Shown: positions 11,072 through 23,800 of the stretch, piece by piece
Numbering within the stretch: position 1 is the first letter of the stretch
Layout: each line of letters opens with the position of its first letter
Assembly: GCA_905182985.1 (NCBI GenBank)
Contig: CAJJDN010000062.1
Coordinates: 71,444-135,443, forward strand
Direction of reading: 5' to 3'
Source: Paramecium sonneborni
Taxonomy: Eukaryota > Ciliophora > Oligohymenophorea > Peniculida > Parameciidae
Length of the DNA: 64,000 nucleotides
Notes under the pieces: generated by a model
Seen by the model: only the letters and a program-made list of their open reading frames with translations
Told to the model about the DNA's origin: nothing
Databases searched by the model: none
Made by a program: the position numbers and the translations under genes

Positions 11072-11341
11072 TCATTACTTTCTTAAATTAGATTATTTTA
11101 ATTCAATAAATTCTCCAGATGATTTAGAATAAATGATAGGTTCTGCTGCTTCAGCCATACTTTCAATGGCAGATTCATCAACTCCTCTTTTCATTCTTTA
11201 AAATAATAATTAAATAAATAAAATACCTAAAATTTCCATTTTCTCCCCATTATTATCCCCAACTATTTTATAATAACCAAAATTTAACTCCATTTTCTTC
11301 ACCCCATCCATAACATAATACTGAATGATCTACTTTTTCCT
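11072..11341 (-). pseudogene. 3' fragment of cathepsin C (first copy)
   Basis: Identical to the last part of the complete cathepsin C gene, from just upstream of the active-site His block to the stop, including the AAG-ending intron. It is truncated by the N gap at 11342 and is an assembly duplicate. Confidence 0.75.
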
Positions 11342-11544
11342 NNNNNNNNNNNNNNNNNNNNNNNNNNNNNNNNNNNNNNNNNNNNNNNNNNNNNNNNNNN
11401 NNNNNNNNNNNNNNNNNNNNNNNNNNNNNNNNNNNNNNNNNNNNNNNNNNNNNNNNNNNNNNNNNNNNNNNNNNNNNNNNNNNNNNNNNNNNNNNNNNNN
11501 NNNNNNNNNNNNNNNNNNNNNNNNNNNNNNNNNNNNNNNNNNNN
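11342..11544. other. Assembly gap (203 Ns)
   Basis: Run of N. The flanking sequences are copies of each other, so the true gap is probably zero or negative. Confidence 0.99.
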
Positions 11545-11897
11545 TAATAGAAGAATTTGAAATTCCAGATGATATATCAGAGGAAGCTCAGGATTTGCTG
11601 AAATAATTATTAAAAAAGAATCCTTAATAAAGACTTGGATCAGTTGGTGATGGAAAAGAAATCTAAAAACATGATTTTTTTAAAGATATAGATTTTGTGA
11701 AATTAGAAAGGAGGGAAATAAAAGCACCTCTGTATAATGATAAGCCTTTTCAATTTTTTGATCAAAATTTAGTTAGAAAAAGTACAATTCAAGATACTCC
11801 TGTAAATGAAATAGGGAAATATTAAAATTTTTCAAATTTCACTTACAAAGAAGAAAAGATGATGAATGAATATAATAAACTATTAATTATTCACTGA
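11545..11897 (+). pseudogene. 3' fragment of the AGC kinase (second copy)
   Basis: Identical to 10298-10650: the end of the kinase domain, the AGC tail and the FSNFTY motif. It has no 5' part because of the gap. Confidence 0.75.
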
Positions 11898-11902
11898 GAA
11901 AT

Positions 11903-12295
11903 ATGAGAAATTCTGCTTTGGGACCAAGATTAACACTGAGTAGAGCCCAGGTAGATGATACAGAAGACATACCTGAGGAACCTGAAGATTTTGAAACAAT
12001 AATAGTAGAGAAGAGGAAAATAAAATATAAAGCAATAAGAGATGATAGATTTGATGGAAAAGGACGTTTGATAAAATAAGGAACTGGATATGGAATACAG
12101 TTTGATAATTTTATAACAGTATGCGTATTTGATCCAAGTGAAGAAGTAGTATAAATAAAAGACACATTATCAAATTGCACAAATGCAATAGATTAATAAA
12201 AAATAAATCCAAGATTGGATATGAAATATAAAGATGAAAATAAAGGAGATGAAATCATTCTGTTTTCAATCCTTAAAAAATAAAAAAACAAATGA
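11903..12295 (+). CDS. Hypothetical protein (130 aa), second copy
   Basis: Identical to the frame at 10656-11048; very probably the same locus represented twice. Confidence 0.5.
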
Positions 12296-12318
12296 TTTGA
12301 TTTATTAAATATATATTG

Positions 12319-13880
12319 TCATTACTTTCTTAAATTAGATTATTTTAATTCAATAAATTCTCCAGATGATTTAGAATAAATGATAGGTTCTGCTGCTTCA
12401 GCCATACTTTCAATGGCAGATTCATCAACTCCTCTTTTCATTCTTTAAAATAATAATTAAATAAATAAAATACCTAAAATTTCCATTTTCTCCCCATTAT
12501 TATCCCCAACTATTTTATAATAACCAAAATTTAACTCCATTTTCTTCACCCCATCCATAACATAATACTGAATGATCTACTTTTTCCTAATTATAATAAA
12601 TTTAATATTAATACCCATTCTGGATGATCAGAATTTGACCAATCATGTTAAGCAACTGAATGATATATACCACTTTAATAATACATAAAATCTTATGCAG
12701 GTTCAAAATTCATAATTACTGGACCATTATTAAATAATTCCAACATTATATCTCTTTCATTACTTAATCCATAACCACCTCCTATATATTTATAGTTTTT
12801 AGCACCATAAACTTTTTATGATTAAGAATAATCAATCTTTTTACATGTACCTACATCACCTTTATAAGGATATTATTCTTCAGTAACTAAATATTATTCA
12901 GATGCAAATTTCTCTACTAAAAATGGATATCCACCATCACAACCTTAATTATAATAATTACAATCCACTGAATATTAAGGTGATAATGTCACTTTCTCAC
13001 CTTTCATTTTTAATCTAGCTGATAACATTTCCATTGTTGATATAGCATAACATGATCCACATTATTTCTATTATCTAGGAGGATCAAGATATCTTTCTAA
13101 ACTATATGATTTTGGAAGATCTGATACATCACTACTTTTTATTTAACTAAATGATGTTCCTCTATTTTTATTCTTACCTTAATAATGTTTTCTTCTTCCT
13201 GCCATCTTATTCAATTCTAACAAACTTTTACCTTCTAAATTATCATATGCTTTTGCTTTCCATAATTTTGGAATACTATTTAATTTATCTACAGCTTCTT
13301 TATGATTTGTAAAACCTTTTGTTAATTTCACTCTATCACTATGTCTTGTACTTTTTTAAATAAATTCTGGTTGAACTACACTTATTAATTTGTAAGAATC
13401 TGTTGCATCTACATTTCCATCAGCTTTCTTTGCTCTATAACATCCTTTTTCACCACTCTTTTAATTATTATACCAACCAATTAAAGTTTCACCACATAAT
13501 GATTTATAATCAACTCCATTTGGTTCATACTTAGAAAAAGCAAAATATTTAATTCCATTGTGTTCAACTTCAAATCCTTCATCATATACCATAGTCCATG
13601 ATCCACTTTATCTTTTGTCTTTATCTGTAACTGTATAATCGTTTCCTAAGTTCAGTTCAAAAGAATTAGAAGGATGAAAATCTTCCCAACCTGCTTTATA
13701 TGAAGAATGTTATGTGTCAGGAACATGATGGCCACAAGGTAATGAACCTATGCCTTTCAATTAAACATCAGAAACTTCCATATTCCATTTACCAACAATT
13801 TAATGTTTTAGACAATGAACAGGAAGATCAGCTTATACTAGAGTTATAGCTAATATACTAATCAAAATAAGTTAATTCAT
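12319..13880 (-). CDS. Cathepsin C (dipeptidyl-peptidase I), papain family C1
   Basis: A 500-aa preproenzyme. Signal peptide MNQLILISILAITLVQA, then an exclusion domain starting DLPVHCLKHQIVGKW. The mature papain fold carries the Gln/Cys active site QKQCGSCYA (about residue 272), GCDGGYPFLVEKFA, the His in VDHSVLCYGWGEENG and the Asn in LLQNSWGQQWGENG. Two introns: 12587-12614 (TAG) and 12443-12473 (31 nt, ending AAG); splicing the latter gives NGNFRMKRGVDE, matching the family. The enzyme removes N-terminal dipeptides in lysosome-like compartments. ATG 13880 is chosen because it opens the signal peptide. All catalytic residues are intact. Confidence 0.92.
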
Positions 13881-14067
13881 TGATTAAATAAAAACGATTA
13901 ATATTTCCTTTATTAATAATTCATCATTTTTTTTGTTTCCTACTATTTCTATTATTATTCATTTTCTTATTTTTTATTAATCTTGTTCTACTTATTATTA
14001 ATTTTATTATCATTCTTATTCTTCATCATCTTCATCTTTTTAATCTTAACCATAAATTATTAGCATT

Positions 14068-14583
14068 TCAATCATCCAATCCTTTTATTTCTAATTCTGC
14101 CTCACCATTCTTGTTGATATATTTAGTCCAATCAATCTATCAAATATACATACTTATATATATATAATTTATTCATTACTTTGATTAATCTAGTCCAATA
14201 TGCTGATGATTTACTTTTTTTTTAATTCAAAATAATTCTTACATTAACATCTTAATTCATCCATTTACTATCATTAGATTAAATTAATTTAATCCTTCTT
14301 TCTACAATAACTTCTGAAAAGAAATAAATTTAAAATTCATAATTTGCATCTTCAGCATTTTGCACTAAATTTTAATATGGATGTATTTAATTCCATTTTC
14401 TTCTTTGAATGCTCTAACTTTAACTATCAATAATATATTGTATTTTCTTAATGGCAACTTAACAATTAGATATCTATTATTTAGTTTAATTGATACATTG
14501 CACAAATTAATTATTTTATTAAACATATTTGTCTTAATTTATCTATTTTCTTTAAATTCATAAACATTTATTGATATGACCAT
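14068..14583 (-). pseudogene. p23/Sba1-like HSP90 co-chaperone (CS domain), frame disrupted
   Basis: CS/p23 hallmarks are clear: SILKFSA, NAEDANYEFQIYFFSEVI, KKSKSSAYWTRLIK and IDWTKYIN, in family order. They lie in different frames. At least two one-base shifts around 14360-14420 and a join near 14150 are not explained by a normal intron; the only candidate there is 43 nt, longer than others in this window. An acidic tail (KDEDDEEQE) is also in another frame. Either the gene is decaying or the sequence has indel errors in A/T runs. p23 stabilises HSP90-client complexes in the cytosol. Boundaries run from ATG 14583 to the TGA after the IDWTKYIN block. Confidence 0.55.
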
Positions 14584-14676
14584 AATAATTATTAGTATTA
14601 ACTAGAAGAAGTTGATATATATAAATTATTTTGAAAATTTCTAAATGATAATTTTTAAATAAAATATATTTCAAAG

Positions 14677-15093
14677 ATGTAGAATCCAATGTTAGAAGAT
14701 CTAAAGAACATAATGAAAGAAGGTTGGTTAGAAAAAGAGTCTAGAGTATTTAAATCATGGAGAAAGTATTATTATACTTATATCTTAGACGATGGTTTGT
14801 TTTAACAACTACTACCTTATATTCATTTAAGGCTGAGAAATAGTATTCAAATCCAACAGAGATTATCTAATTATCAACAGTTAGCACTATTAAAAGCTGT
14901 TAAGAAGAAATAAATAAGGAAAATACATTTGTAAATATTAACAAGTTTATACATTAAGAAAATTGATACACCTGATTAAACATTTTTCTTGTAAGCAAGC
15001 AATAATCAAGATAAAGAAGCCTGGATTGGAGCAGTAGGTAAAGCCATGGTTAAATTAAATTTGAAAAAAAATAGAAATGATGATGATGATTGA
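14677..15093 (+). CDS. Small PH-domain protein
   Basis: A 121-aa protein that is almost only a pleckstrin-homology domain. Two introns, 14766-14788 (23 nt, TAG) and 14931-14958 (28 nt, AAG), are needed; spliced, the strands read KEGWLEKES..SWRKRWFVL, LYSFKAEKQYSNPTEII and TFFLQASNNQDKEAWIGAV with the conserved Trp of the C-terminal helix. PH domains bind phosphoinositides or proteins at membranes. The basic WRKR strand and LYSFK are compatible with lipid binding. It ends in NDDDD and is convergent, 24 bp away, with the RPA1-like gene. Confidence 0.85.
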
Positions 15094-15117
15094 TAATTTG
15101 ATAAAATTTTATAGATG

Positions 15118-17682
15118 TCATAAATATGAATCTATAATTTTTAAGTAATTTGTTTAAAATAGTTTCATTATCTTAATTTTCTTGTTTTCTTAATCTTTTT
15201 ATTTTTAAAGCCATAATTTAAAAGTGAATTCTTTGTACATCAAGCAATCAAAATATGGAATTACTGTCATTTGATTTTTATATAATTCATTCATTATATT
15301 TTAAGGGATATACTATTAACAAATTTCATCTCCAAAAACTACCTCTATAGATGCAGTAAAATCTGTTAATTTGCATTTTAGATAACAAAATATTTTAGGC
15401 AATGAAACTATATGTTTAATACCATTTTAACCTGAACATTCATAAACATCATTAATCTATGTTAATTTAGTATAAGTGCATTAAGGACATTATTAAGATA
15501 ATCTAGCAACCAATATTTCTGTAATCATTGCTCTACAATATTAATATGGTAATTCTTCTAATAGATTTTATTAAAGTTTTATTATATCATTAATTAATTT
15601 TAACTCTTAATTATAAGTAAAATTCTAATATTCAATGCCATCAATAATTAATTATTTTTGATTTTATCTTTTCTATTTAATAGGTATGTTTTTACTTGGT
15701 ACATTAGTACTTACTTTTGTATGAAATGTTGTTTTGAATTCTTGTTTACTATTATCATAACCAATTTGATCAATTCTAATTGTTTAACCAATTTTATAAT
15801 CTCCTATTTGATTATTCCATAAAGTTACTTTTCCAGAATCTGATTCATCTGATATTCTTAAATCTTGTAATTTTTAATTTCCTTTTTGATATCTAACTTC
15901 AAATAATTCATCTATTTAAACCAATACATTAAATCTACCTTAATGAGTTTTACCTTCTAATAATGGAACTATATCATTCATTATTTCATTTTTTTCTAAA
16001 CCTTTCTTTAAATTATCACTTTAGATTTATTTCTAATTTTCTAAATCTTTATTATTATTGATTTTAATTTTTATTTAATTTTTTTATTATATATTATTTT
16101 ATTTATCTAATTCCAATTCATTTGGAGAAAGTGATAAAGGTTTAGTAAAAGGATTCTTTAATAATTGTATTTATTCAGCATAATCAATATCATCATCAGG
16201 CAAAACTCTAATTTATGTATGAAATTCATTTGCAACAATTTTATTATTAACAAATTGTAAATAACTTATAAATATAATTGCTTCTTCTGCTATATAAACC
16301 TTTTAACATAATCTATCACCTATTAATTCAATTATTTAACTATTATTATTGTCACTAGTTACTATTATTTATCTAACACATTTTTATATCTTCATTTAGA
16401 AAATGGCTGGTTTATCTTTTAATATTTTAACAACAGTATTAAAACAATTACAATTACTAGGTTTATGAATATCACTAATAAAAACTGGTGTTTGTACTAC
16501 TTTCTCTATTTATATCATTTAATTTGTATTTTAAAGCCAATTTTATTTTTAATCATTTAAACTCTTTATAATATCAGTATATTTATTATCAGTTTCATTA
16601 TATACTTTAAATCTAGTTCTTAAAGATTTTAATTCAATCACATCAGTATACATTTTTAATTAGACTCCTTCAAAAACATATACCTCTCCTACTTTAAAAT
16701 TCAATAATTTATGTTAATCCCATAAAATTAATGGTATTTTGTAATAATCTGTATTATTATCTATCGGTAATGTGTACAATATTAATTTTTTATTTTGTTA
16801 TCTTAATTCACCTATTTCTGCTACCATTGCTGCTACAACTATTTCTTCACCATTTTTCATATTATTTTTTAATGCATTTTATAATTGTTCTAAAACAGGT
16901 ACTTTATTATATAATTTAAATTATGTTTCTGAAGAAACTTTAATTTCATAAGTTTACTTATAACAATGTATTTCTACTTCACTTACATCATAAATATTTT
17001 AAACTTCTAGATTTTCATAATAAAATTAAAACTTATCTTTAATTCTATTTTTCGTAAAATAAACCTGACACATTCCACTATCATCTCTAAATTAGAGGAA
17101 ATAATCTCCTATAATTTACAATTATTCTTTCTCTATTATTGGTTTATTGAATAGTTTTGCTCTTATTGTTATTGAATTCTTGCCTAATGGATATTATTTT
17201 AAATTTGCTATAGGTACAATCTATTTTAAATCTTTCATTTCATCTACAAATACTTATTCTTCAGGTTTCTTATCACTTTTTTATTAGATTTAAGATATAA
17301 ATATCATATCTTCTAATTAATTCTATTATTTCATTCTATTTGTTGATTATTTTTATGGTGAATCGCCACTCACCTCTTCTTCAAATTAAAATTGTGTATT
17401 CTATTAATTGTTATTTAATAGCTCATCAACTACATGCAATGGAAGCATTAATTGAACTGAAAACATCCTTATAAATTGTTGGATAGTATTTTCATTATTT
17501 TAGTTCATGTTCTTCTTTATGAATTAGTCTAACTTTATTCAAAATTAATTTCTTACCTATTTTACTAAATCAATATCTATTACGATATTTCCTTCACCTC
17601 CATTCTTTTAAAATTTATATGGCAAATAAATTGGTTGAACTTAGAATTCTTTGAACATCTATTCAATATACCCTTTATACAT
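15118..17682 (-). CDS. RPA1-like single-stranded-DNA-binding OB-fold protein
   Basis: An 846-aa protein after removal of a 24-nt AAG-ending intron (17533-17556) that also removes an in-frame TGA. It has several OB-fold blocks: ITIRAKLFNKP..GDYFLQFRDDSGMCQVYF (DBD-A like), VYVFEGVQLKMYTDVIELKS, and RFNVLVQIDELFEV..LRISDESDSGKVTLWN. Near residue 726 there is a ribbon CPQC-x13-C within the last OB fold, as in RPA70 DBD-C, although the fourth ligand is not a nearby Cys; a His lies 7 residues on. RPA70 coats ssDNA in replication and repair; ciliates also have RPA70 paralogues at telomerase (Teb1), so this could be either. The N-terminal 150 residues are unrecognised. Confidence 0.72.
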
Positions 17683-18104
17683 TATTTAATAAATAAATTT
17701 ATATTTAAAAAAAGAGGGCATTTATTGTTTTAATATTATTAATTAGTAGAAAATGATAGCTTAATTGACCTTTTATATATTTTTATGAATAAATCACACA
17801 AAATTATTATCATTTTCATTTTTTTTAACTTCATATTTTTTATATTTATGATTTTAATTTAACTTTAATTGTCGTCATTTTATAGTTCAACTTATAAATT
17901 TATGAATATTGTCTATATATCGCCTATCTGATATATCTATCCATATTATGAATTATTATTTTTGAATTTGTTTTATAGGAATAAATGAGGATTGTAAATT
18001 ATTAATCATGGATTAAACTGATTAAAAAAATAAAGAACTAAACAAGAAAATAAATTATTATATACACATAAAGAAGATTTAAGTGATCAAAAAATCAATC
18101 TTTT
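17683..18104. other. Intergenic, no gene seen
   Basis: About 420 bp upstream of the RPA1-like gene. A 33-codon plus-strand frame at about 17988 was seen but is too short and unremarkable to call. Confidence 0.35.
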
Positions 18105-18359
18105 TCATATCTATGAAATTTGAACTGATTATTTTCGACTATTTTTATTTTTTGGAGAATTGGAATATCCACTCATAATTATATTTCTAACATGTTTTAG
18201 TCTCTATGCTCTTAAATTGATTTGAGAAGGAGTTTCATTTATCAAATTTTCAATTTTAGGTGAAGATGATTGTAATTATGTTTCTTATGCAACTGATTAT
18301 TATTATTGTTATATATTTGCTTAGTTTTCTCTTTTTTTCTTTTAAATTGAGCAACCCAT
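18105..18359 (-). CDS. Small MGCS protein, possibly N-myristoylated
   Basis: An intronless 84-aa frame starting MGCSIQKKKREN. Gly2 and Cys3 followed by a basic cluster is the classic pattern for dual N-myristoylation and palmitoylation. A Q-rich and Ser-rich middle follows, then a basic segment (LRAQRLKHVRNIIMSG). No domain was recognised. A similarly sized MGIC protein is encoded at 38302. Confidence 0.5.
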
Positions 18360-18691
18360 TTTTATCTAAAATAATAAAAACAAAAAATATTAAGTAATGA
18401 ATTTAATACACCAATGATTTTATATACAAATAATTTAGACGTTTTTAATGAATTAATTTGAATTATATTGTATAGTTTGAGTTTATTGGTTGTTCTATTG
18501 ATATAAAAAAAAAAATGATTACTCATTTTTATATTTCCATTAAGTTTATAAGTATGACTTCATTTTGTACATCCTTTAGAGTGTAAAATAGAAAGTTAAG
18601 AAATTCAACATTTCAAAATAAAAAATGAATTTATAATTAATATAATTATCTGAAAATTTTAATAAAACATTAATTCCTTGTATAAATATGT
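18360..18691. other. Intergenic, no gene seen
   Basis: About 330 bp of AT-rich sequence between two minus-strand genes; nothing recognised. Confidence 0.35.
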
Positions 18692-20709
18692 TCACTCTAA
18701 AATAATTTTCTTGGGATATTTTTATAATATTTTTTCAATAGCTTAAACAACAACAGGATGATAAAAGGTTTTGTTTTCATCAAACCATGCATAGGCTTCT
18801 TCGCTTAGATATATATAAATATATAATTACTTATAATGATAACCCAATAAATCATATAATACTTTTAAATAACTTGATACTCCAACTTTAGAGACAAAAT
18901 CATGAACTCCTTCAAGTGCTTCTTTATATTCAACTAACAAAACTAATCTATACCATTTATAAGCAATTTTTTAATCTTTATAGAAAGTCAATACATATTT
19001 TTGATCCATGGTTGCCAAAACAGTTTTTTAAACAAGTTCAGAATTATCAATTAAATATTATAGGAATACACTCTTTTGGTTAGGTTTATATTGTAGAAAA
19101 TCATCTGCTTATTCTGGAACTTATCCTTATCCATCTATCCATGCTTTAGCTAAATTATTAGCATTAGTAAATAAAGGAGTTTAAACATCAATTTAAATAG
19201 GTGATAATCCAGGTTTATAAACCCAATCTTTCCATATAGTTTAAATATCTGTAATGATTTTCTAAGCATCATCTCCTTTATTTGTTCTAACCCAATTTAA
19301 TAAAAATTAATAAAGTTAATCTTCGTCAATACTTTAAAATTTAAAATGTTGAATGTAATCTCTTAAAAATGATTAAAATGGATCTTCTTTAATTAAAGTT
19401 TCCAAATAAGTTAATAATTAATAACCTTTTTCATAAGGAACACGACTAGTTGCTTCATCAGGATTTCTATTCTTAGTATTTGGATGCATACTAGAAAATG
19501 AATTATCTAAACCAAATGTTTACATAGAAGTATATGCACTTGAATTACCATTAATAGCATCTAATTTAACTGAATCTAATCCATTTAATCTAGATAAAAT
19601 CTTTCTTTCTAGAAATACACAAAATCCTTCATTAATCCAAAAGTTTGCCCAATTTCTTCCTGTTACTGTATTACCAACCCAAGAATGTGCAATTTCATGA
19701 ATAGCTGTACTAACACCACTTTTATCACCAACAATAATAGTTGGACTAGCAAAAGTTAATAAAGGATGTTCCATTCCTCCAAATGGAAAAGATGCTGGTA
19801 ATATAACTATTTTATAATCTCCCCATATATATGGTCCTATATATTTCTACATCTCATTCATATATATTGGTAAATCAGATAACTCTTATGCATAATCATC
19901 AATAAAATGAGGCTCTGCTATCACATATGTTTAATTTCCTGTTGATTTTTCAACTACTTCACCTGCTATTATTCCTATCAAATATGCTGGAATCTTAATA
20001 TCTAATTCAAATTGATATAATGTTAATGCTTATAAATTATCATAATTATTTAATAGTTTAAATTTCATGGCTTATAATTTATTACCTGTCATAAAGACAT
20101 TTATTCTTGCATCCTTTACTAATACACTTGCTGTAAAATATATTTTTACACTTGGAGTATCTTATAAAGGAATCATTGATCTACAATTATTATCTTCACA
20201 TTAAGAAAATAAATATGGAACTTATTTACTATAAGTTTACTCTTTTCTCAAAAATCCCAATGCTCTTGCCCCTTTTGAATCCAAATTATATCTTATATTT
20301 AATTTTATATATTCTCCTCTTGTATATACTCTATCTAACTTTATTTATAGTATATCTCCTTATAAAAGTGATTGATCTCCTTAATTTATCACATTATGTT
20401 TTAAAATATTTCCAGAAGAAGGTAAATATACTACAATTATATCCAATTGATAAATATCTAAATCAATCTTATTTATAATTTATATTTCATTACCTTTTCA
20501 AGCTTATTACTATTAACTCTAAAAATTTATTGACTTGTTGCATTTATATATTATTGATCTAAATCAAGAAGCCATTCGATATGAACATGCTCTTAACTCA
20601 CTTCTATGTAATTACTAAAAGTATTCACATCAATTTCAGCACAATATGTCAGAAATAGACATAAACAAAATAGCAAATAAATCATTAATTAATTAATTAC
20701 ATCATTCAT
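18692..20709 (-). CDS. Secreted M1-family metallo-aminopeptidase (LTA4H-like)
   Basis: About 654 aa. N-terminal signal peptide (MNDVINQLMIYLLFCLCLFL), unusual for cytosolic leukotriene-A4 hydrolases and indicating secretion or a lumenal site. The exopeptidase motif FPFGGMEHP lies near residue 299, and the zinc site HEIAH with Glu 18 residues on (FWINEG) near 328, both intact. The C-terminal helical domain ends ENKTFYHPVVVQ, like LTA4H. Introns: 20468-20493 (26 nt, AAG-ending, needed for frame) and probably 18804-18830 (27 nt, AAG, frame-neutral). It is divergent from the dynein gene: the two ATGs are about 180 bp apart. Substrates are not inferable. Confidence 0.88.
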
Positions 20710-20891
20710 TCTTATTAAACCTATATTATTATTATATGTAATCTATTTTTAATCAAAATGATTATTTAAGCTCTCCTTTTTTTCTCATTCTATTAGATTA
20801 CAAGATTCTTATAAATTAATTTTACTATCTTTGGTGAATATTTACACAAAACAAAGTTTAATTAAGAAGTCTGATTAATTTTAATTATAAA

Positions 20892-23800
20892 ATGAGTAGA
20901 AAAATTAGAGTACTTGATCTAAAGAAAACTGCAAAACCAAGATTATCGGTTAAAGCTCCTGTTCAGATACGAAAATTTGATCTTTCAAGAATTAGAGAAT
21001 AAGAAATGGAATTTAAAAGTTTAGTTGACTCATTTGAATCTGATCAGAGGTACTAAAAATCAAATACTATAGCATTAATTCTATAAATGCATCTTTTATT
21101 TTGAAATCTTAACGTTCATTATCTAAAAAAAAATATGTTAATTCTAAAGAAGAGTAAAATATATACGGATTAAAAATATTGATGAATTAGCGTTCTTCTT
21201 AAAAACATTTAGATACTAGTAGAAGATCTAGCACAGATATAATATATTTAGAATAATAATAAGAAAAGAGCAATTTGGAATGGTTAGAACATTGTAAAGA
21301 GATTGAACCTCCCTAAGCAAAATGCCAGTTTTTCCATTAAAAATCTAAGTATTTATAATTATAAGTAGATAGTCAATATTTTTGGGAAGATGTTACCATA
21401 TTGGATCTCGATGTTCAATAAAATAAGTTTATAGTTTAAAAATATCCAGATGGTCAAATTAAGAAAGTTGATAGACTATCTTTGTAATTTGTGAACTAAG
21501 ATTAAGAAATATATCAAAAAGTTTAGCATTGCAAGTAAAAAGATTATTATATAAAAAGTTAATAGAGATAATTAAAGAAGAAGATTGAACATAAAAAATT
21601 ATAGTAAATTATGTCAGTTCATACTACTGAAGTTTCTCAATTTCCTTAAATGTTACGATAAAAGTTAGTTAAGAAATTTATGAATTCTACTTTAACTATT
21701 CCTCTCATAGATGAAATTGAAAGTGAATATACCGTAGCAATGAAAAAATGTGCTATTGGAAATTACGATAAGAGATATAAATTTGTTCCTTTAGAACGAA
21801 ATCAATTATTTTCAATAAATAAAAAACTAGTGAAAAAATAAATGCATTTCTATAAAAAGTCAGCTATTTGTGCTATGTAAAATATGATTTAAAGAATTGA
21901 AAATTATACAATATACACATATGATTTTCGATTGATACATTTACCTATAAAATTAGAGGAATTTACTTATCTAATCGATTAATAAATAACACTTTAATTA
22001 AACGAATTTAAAAATTAAAGATTATTCATGCTTTCTAATATATAAGATTGTTTGTCAAAAGAACATAGTTTTGTAACAACATAGTAAGATTAATTTAAAG
22101 GAGGCCAATTAGATAAATTACTTACCAAAATAAATTATATTTATTTGAATTTTTTGAAGTAGCAAATAGAAAAAGAATATAATAGTTTAAAATTATTTTT
22201 AACTTAATTCACTTATAATTGTTAGAATGAAGTTAAAATTGAATTAACAACCCTTTTAGAATTAAGTGTAAAAATAATAGTACCAAAAGGAGGAAAAATG
22301 TCAAGAAAAGATATACGACTTTCAAATGTTTAGATTCTTAAATAAAATGATCCAATAATTTATATCTAATACTCTCTTAATGATATTTTAGAATAATTAT
22401 TAAAACCTTGTAGGCAATTATTGAATTTTGTACAAAAATTTTAAACAATTAGAAGTGAATTAATGACATTGTTATTATTAAAAGAAACACTAAAGGATAT
22501 CTTTGATTAAAAATAAATTCATGACTTAGAAGAGGAAATAATATAGATAATAACAATAGAATATTAAAAGTGTTATAATTTAGTAGAAAAGTTTTAGAAA
22601 TTCAAGAAATTTTTGATTCCTTTAAAATCAAAAGAGATAGCTGAAATATTAGGAATAGAACCAAAAGAAAAGTCAATAACATCAATAAATAAGTAATAAA
22701 TAGTTTAAAGATTATAACAATCAAGAAATGCACTTTTAGAGATAGATAATTTATGTAATACTCGTAGTAGATTGGGATTGTTTTCAGTAAATTTAAATGA
22801 TTTAAAATTGGTTCTAAAGGAGAAAGTTTCAGATTAAGCAAATTAGATAACAAATGTATAAATATATATAAATAGTAGAAAATAATTGATTTAATAAAAT
22901 ATAATACTGTGAATATAAAACAATAATTTGATGAAATATAATCTAAGAGTTCAACATTGCCTCATACTGAAGAGAAATTAGTAGAATTAAAATTGTTGTT
23001 GGGAGAATTAAAGATGGAGTTTTCTAGAAAGAAAGTTGAAATATTATAGATGTAATAAATAAATAATTATATATTTTTAGAGGTGAAATGCTTGAAGTAT
23101 TAAATATGTTTTATGTTCCTTTTGATTTTAAATTAATGATAGATTATTTTTAATTGAAATATTGGCCTTAGGATATTACAGAATTAGTATAAATGAATAA
23201 AAATATGATTGAAAAGTAAGAGAAATAATTTTTGGAAAAGCTAAAAGCAGAAAAATATGAATTTGAAGAACATATATATAGAATTTCTGGATTATTTAGT
23301 GAGATTAAAACATTTCATTCATATGAAGAGGTTAAACATAAATTACCAACTGTAAAATAATTAAATTAATATTTTGATGATGCAAAAGAGATGGCACATT
23401 CATTTCATTAAAGAGAAGGATTATTTGGTTTACCTAATTCTACATATCCTTAATTAGATTTATTAATAAGTGAATTTTAACCATATTAAAAATTATGGGA
23501 ATTAGCTAGCAATTTTGAATAATAAAAAGATTAATGGTTATATGGATCATTTAAAAAATTGAATTCTTAAGATATTTAAATAAAAATAAATGATTATGTT
23601 AATTAAACAATTAAAATGAGTCAATATTTCAAAGATGTTAATAATGAATATGCATAATAATTTTTAAGAGGTCTTAGAGCAGCAATGGAAAGATCAAAAG
23701 AATTTATTTGGATTATAGAAGCACTTGTAATAGAAGCATTTTAAAAAAAACCATCTTTTTGGAGAGATTTATTTCGTGAATGTCATATAGCTAATTTTGA

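Larger units (their letters stand above)
10298..12588. repeat. Identical 1,044-bp copies flanking a 203-N gap
   Basis: 10298-11341 equals 11545-12588 (offset 1,247), with Ns at 11342-11544 between. The copies carry the AGC-kinase 3' end, a small gene and the cathepsin C 3' end. The pattern fits two overlapping contigs placed side by side by a scaffolder. Confidence 0.88.

Noticed and set aside
10640..12180. Minus-strand 97-codon frames repeated at 10640-10933 and 11887-12180
   Set aside because: Antisense shadows of the 130-aa plus-strand gene and of its assembly copy.
14677..15093. Calling the PH-domain gene a frameshifted pseudogene
   Set aside because: Two short introns (one ending AAG) restore a perfect PH-domain frame.
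14381..16919. Hydrophobic plus-strand frames at 14381 and 16731
   Set aside because: Antisense to the p23-like and RPA1-like genes; no domain and no splice context.
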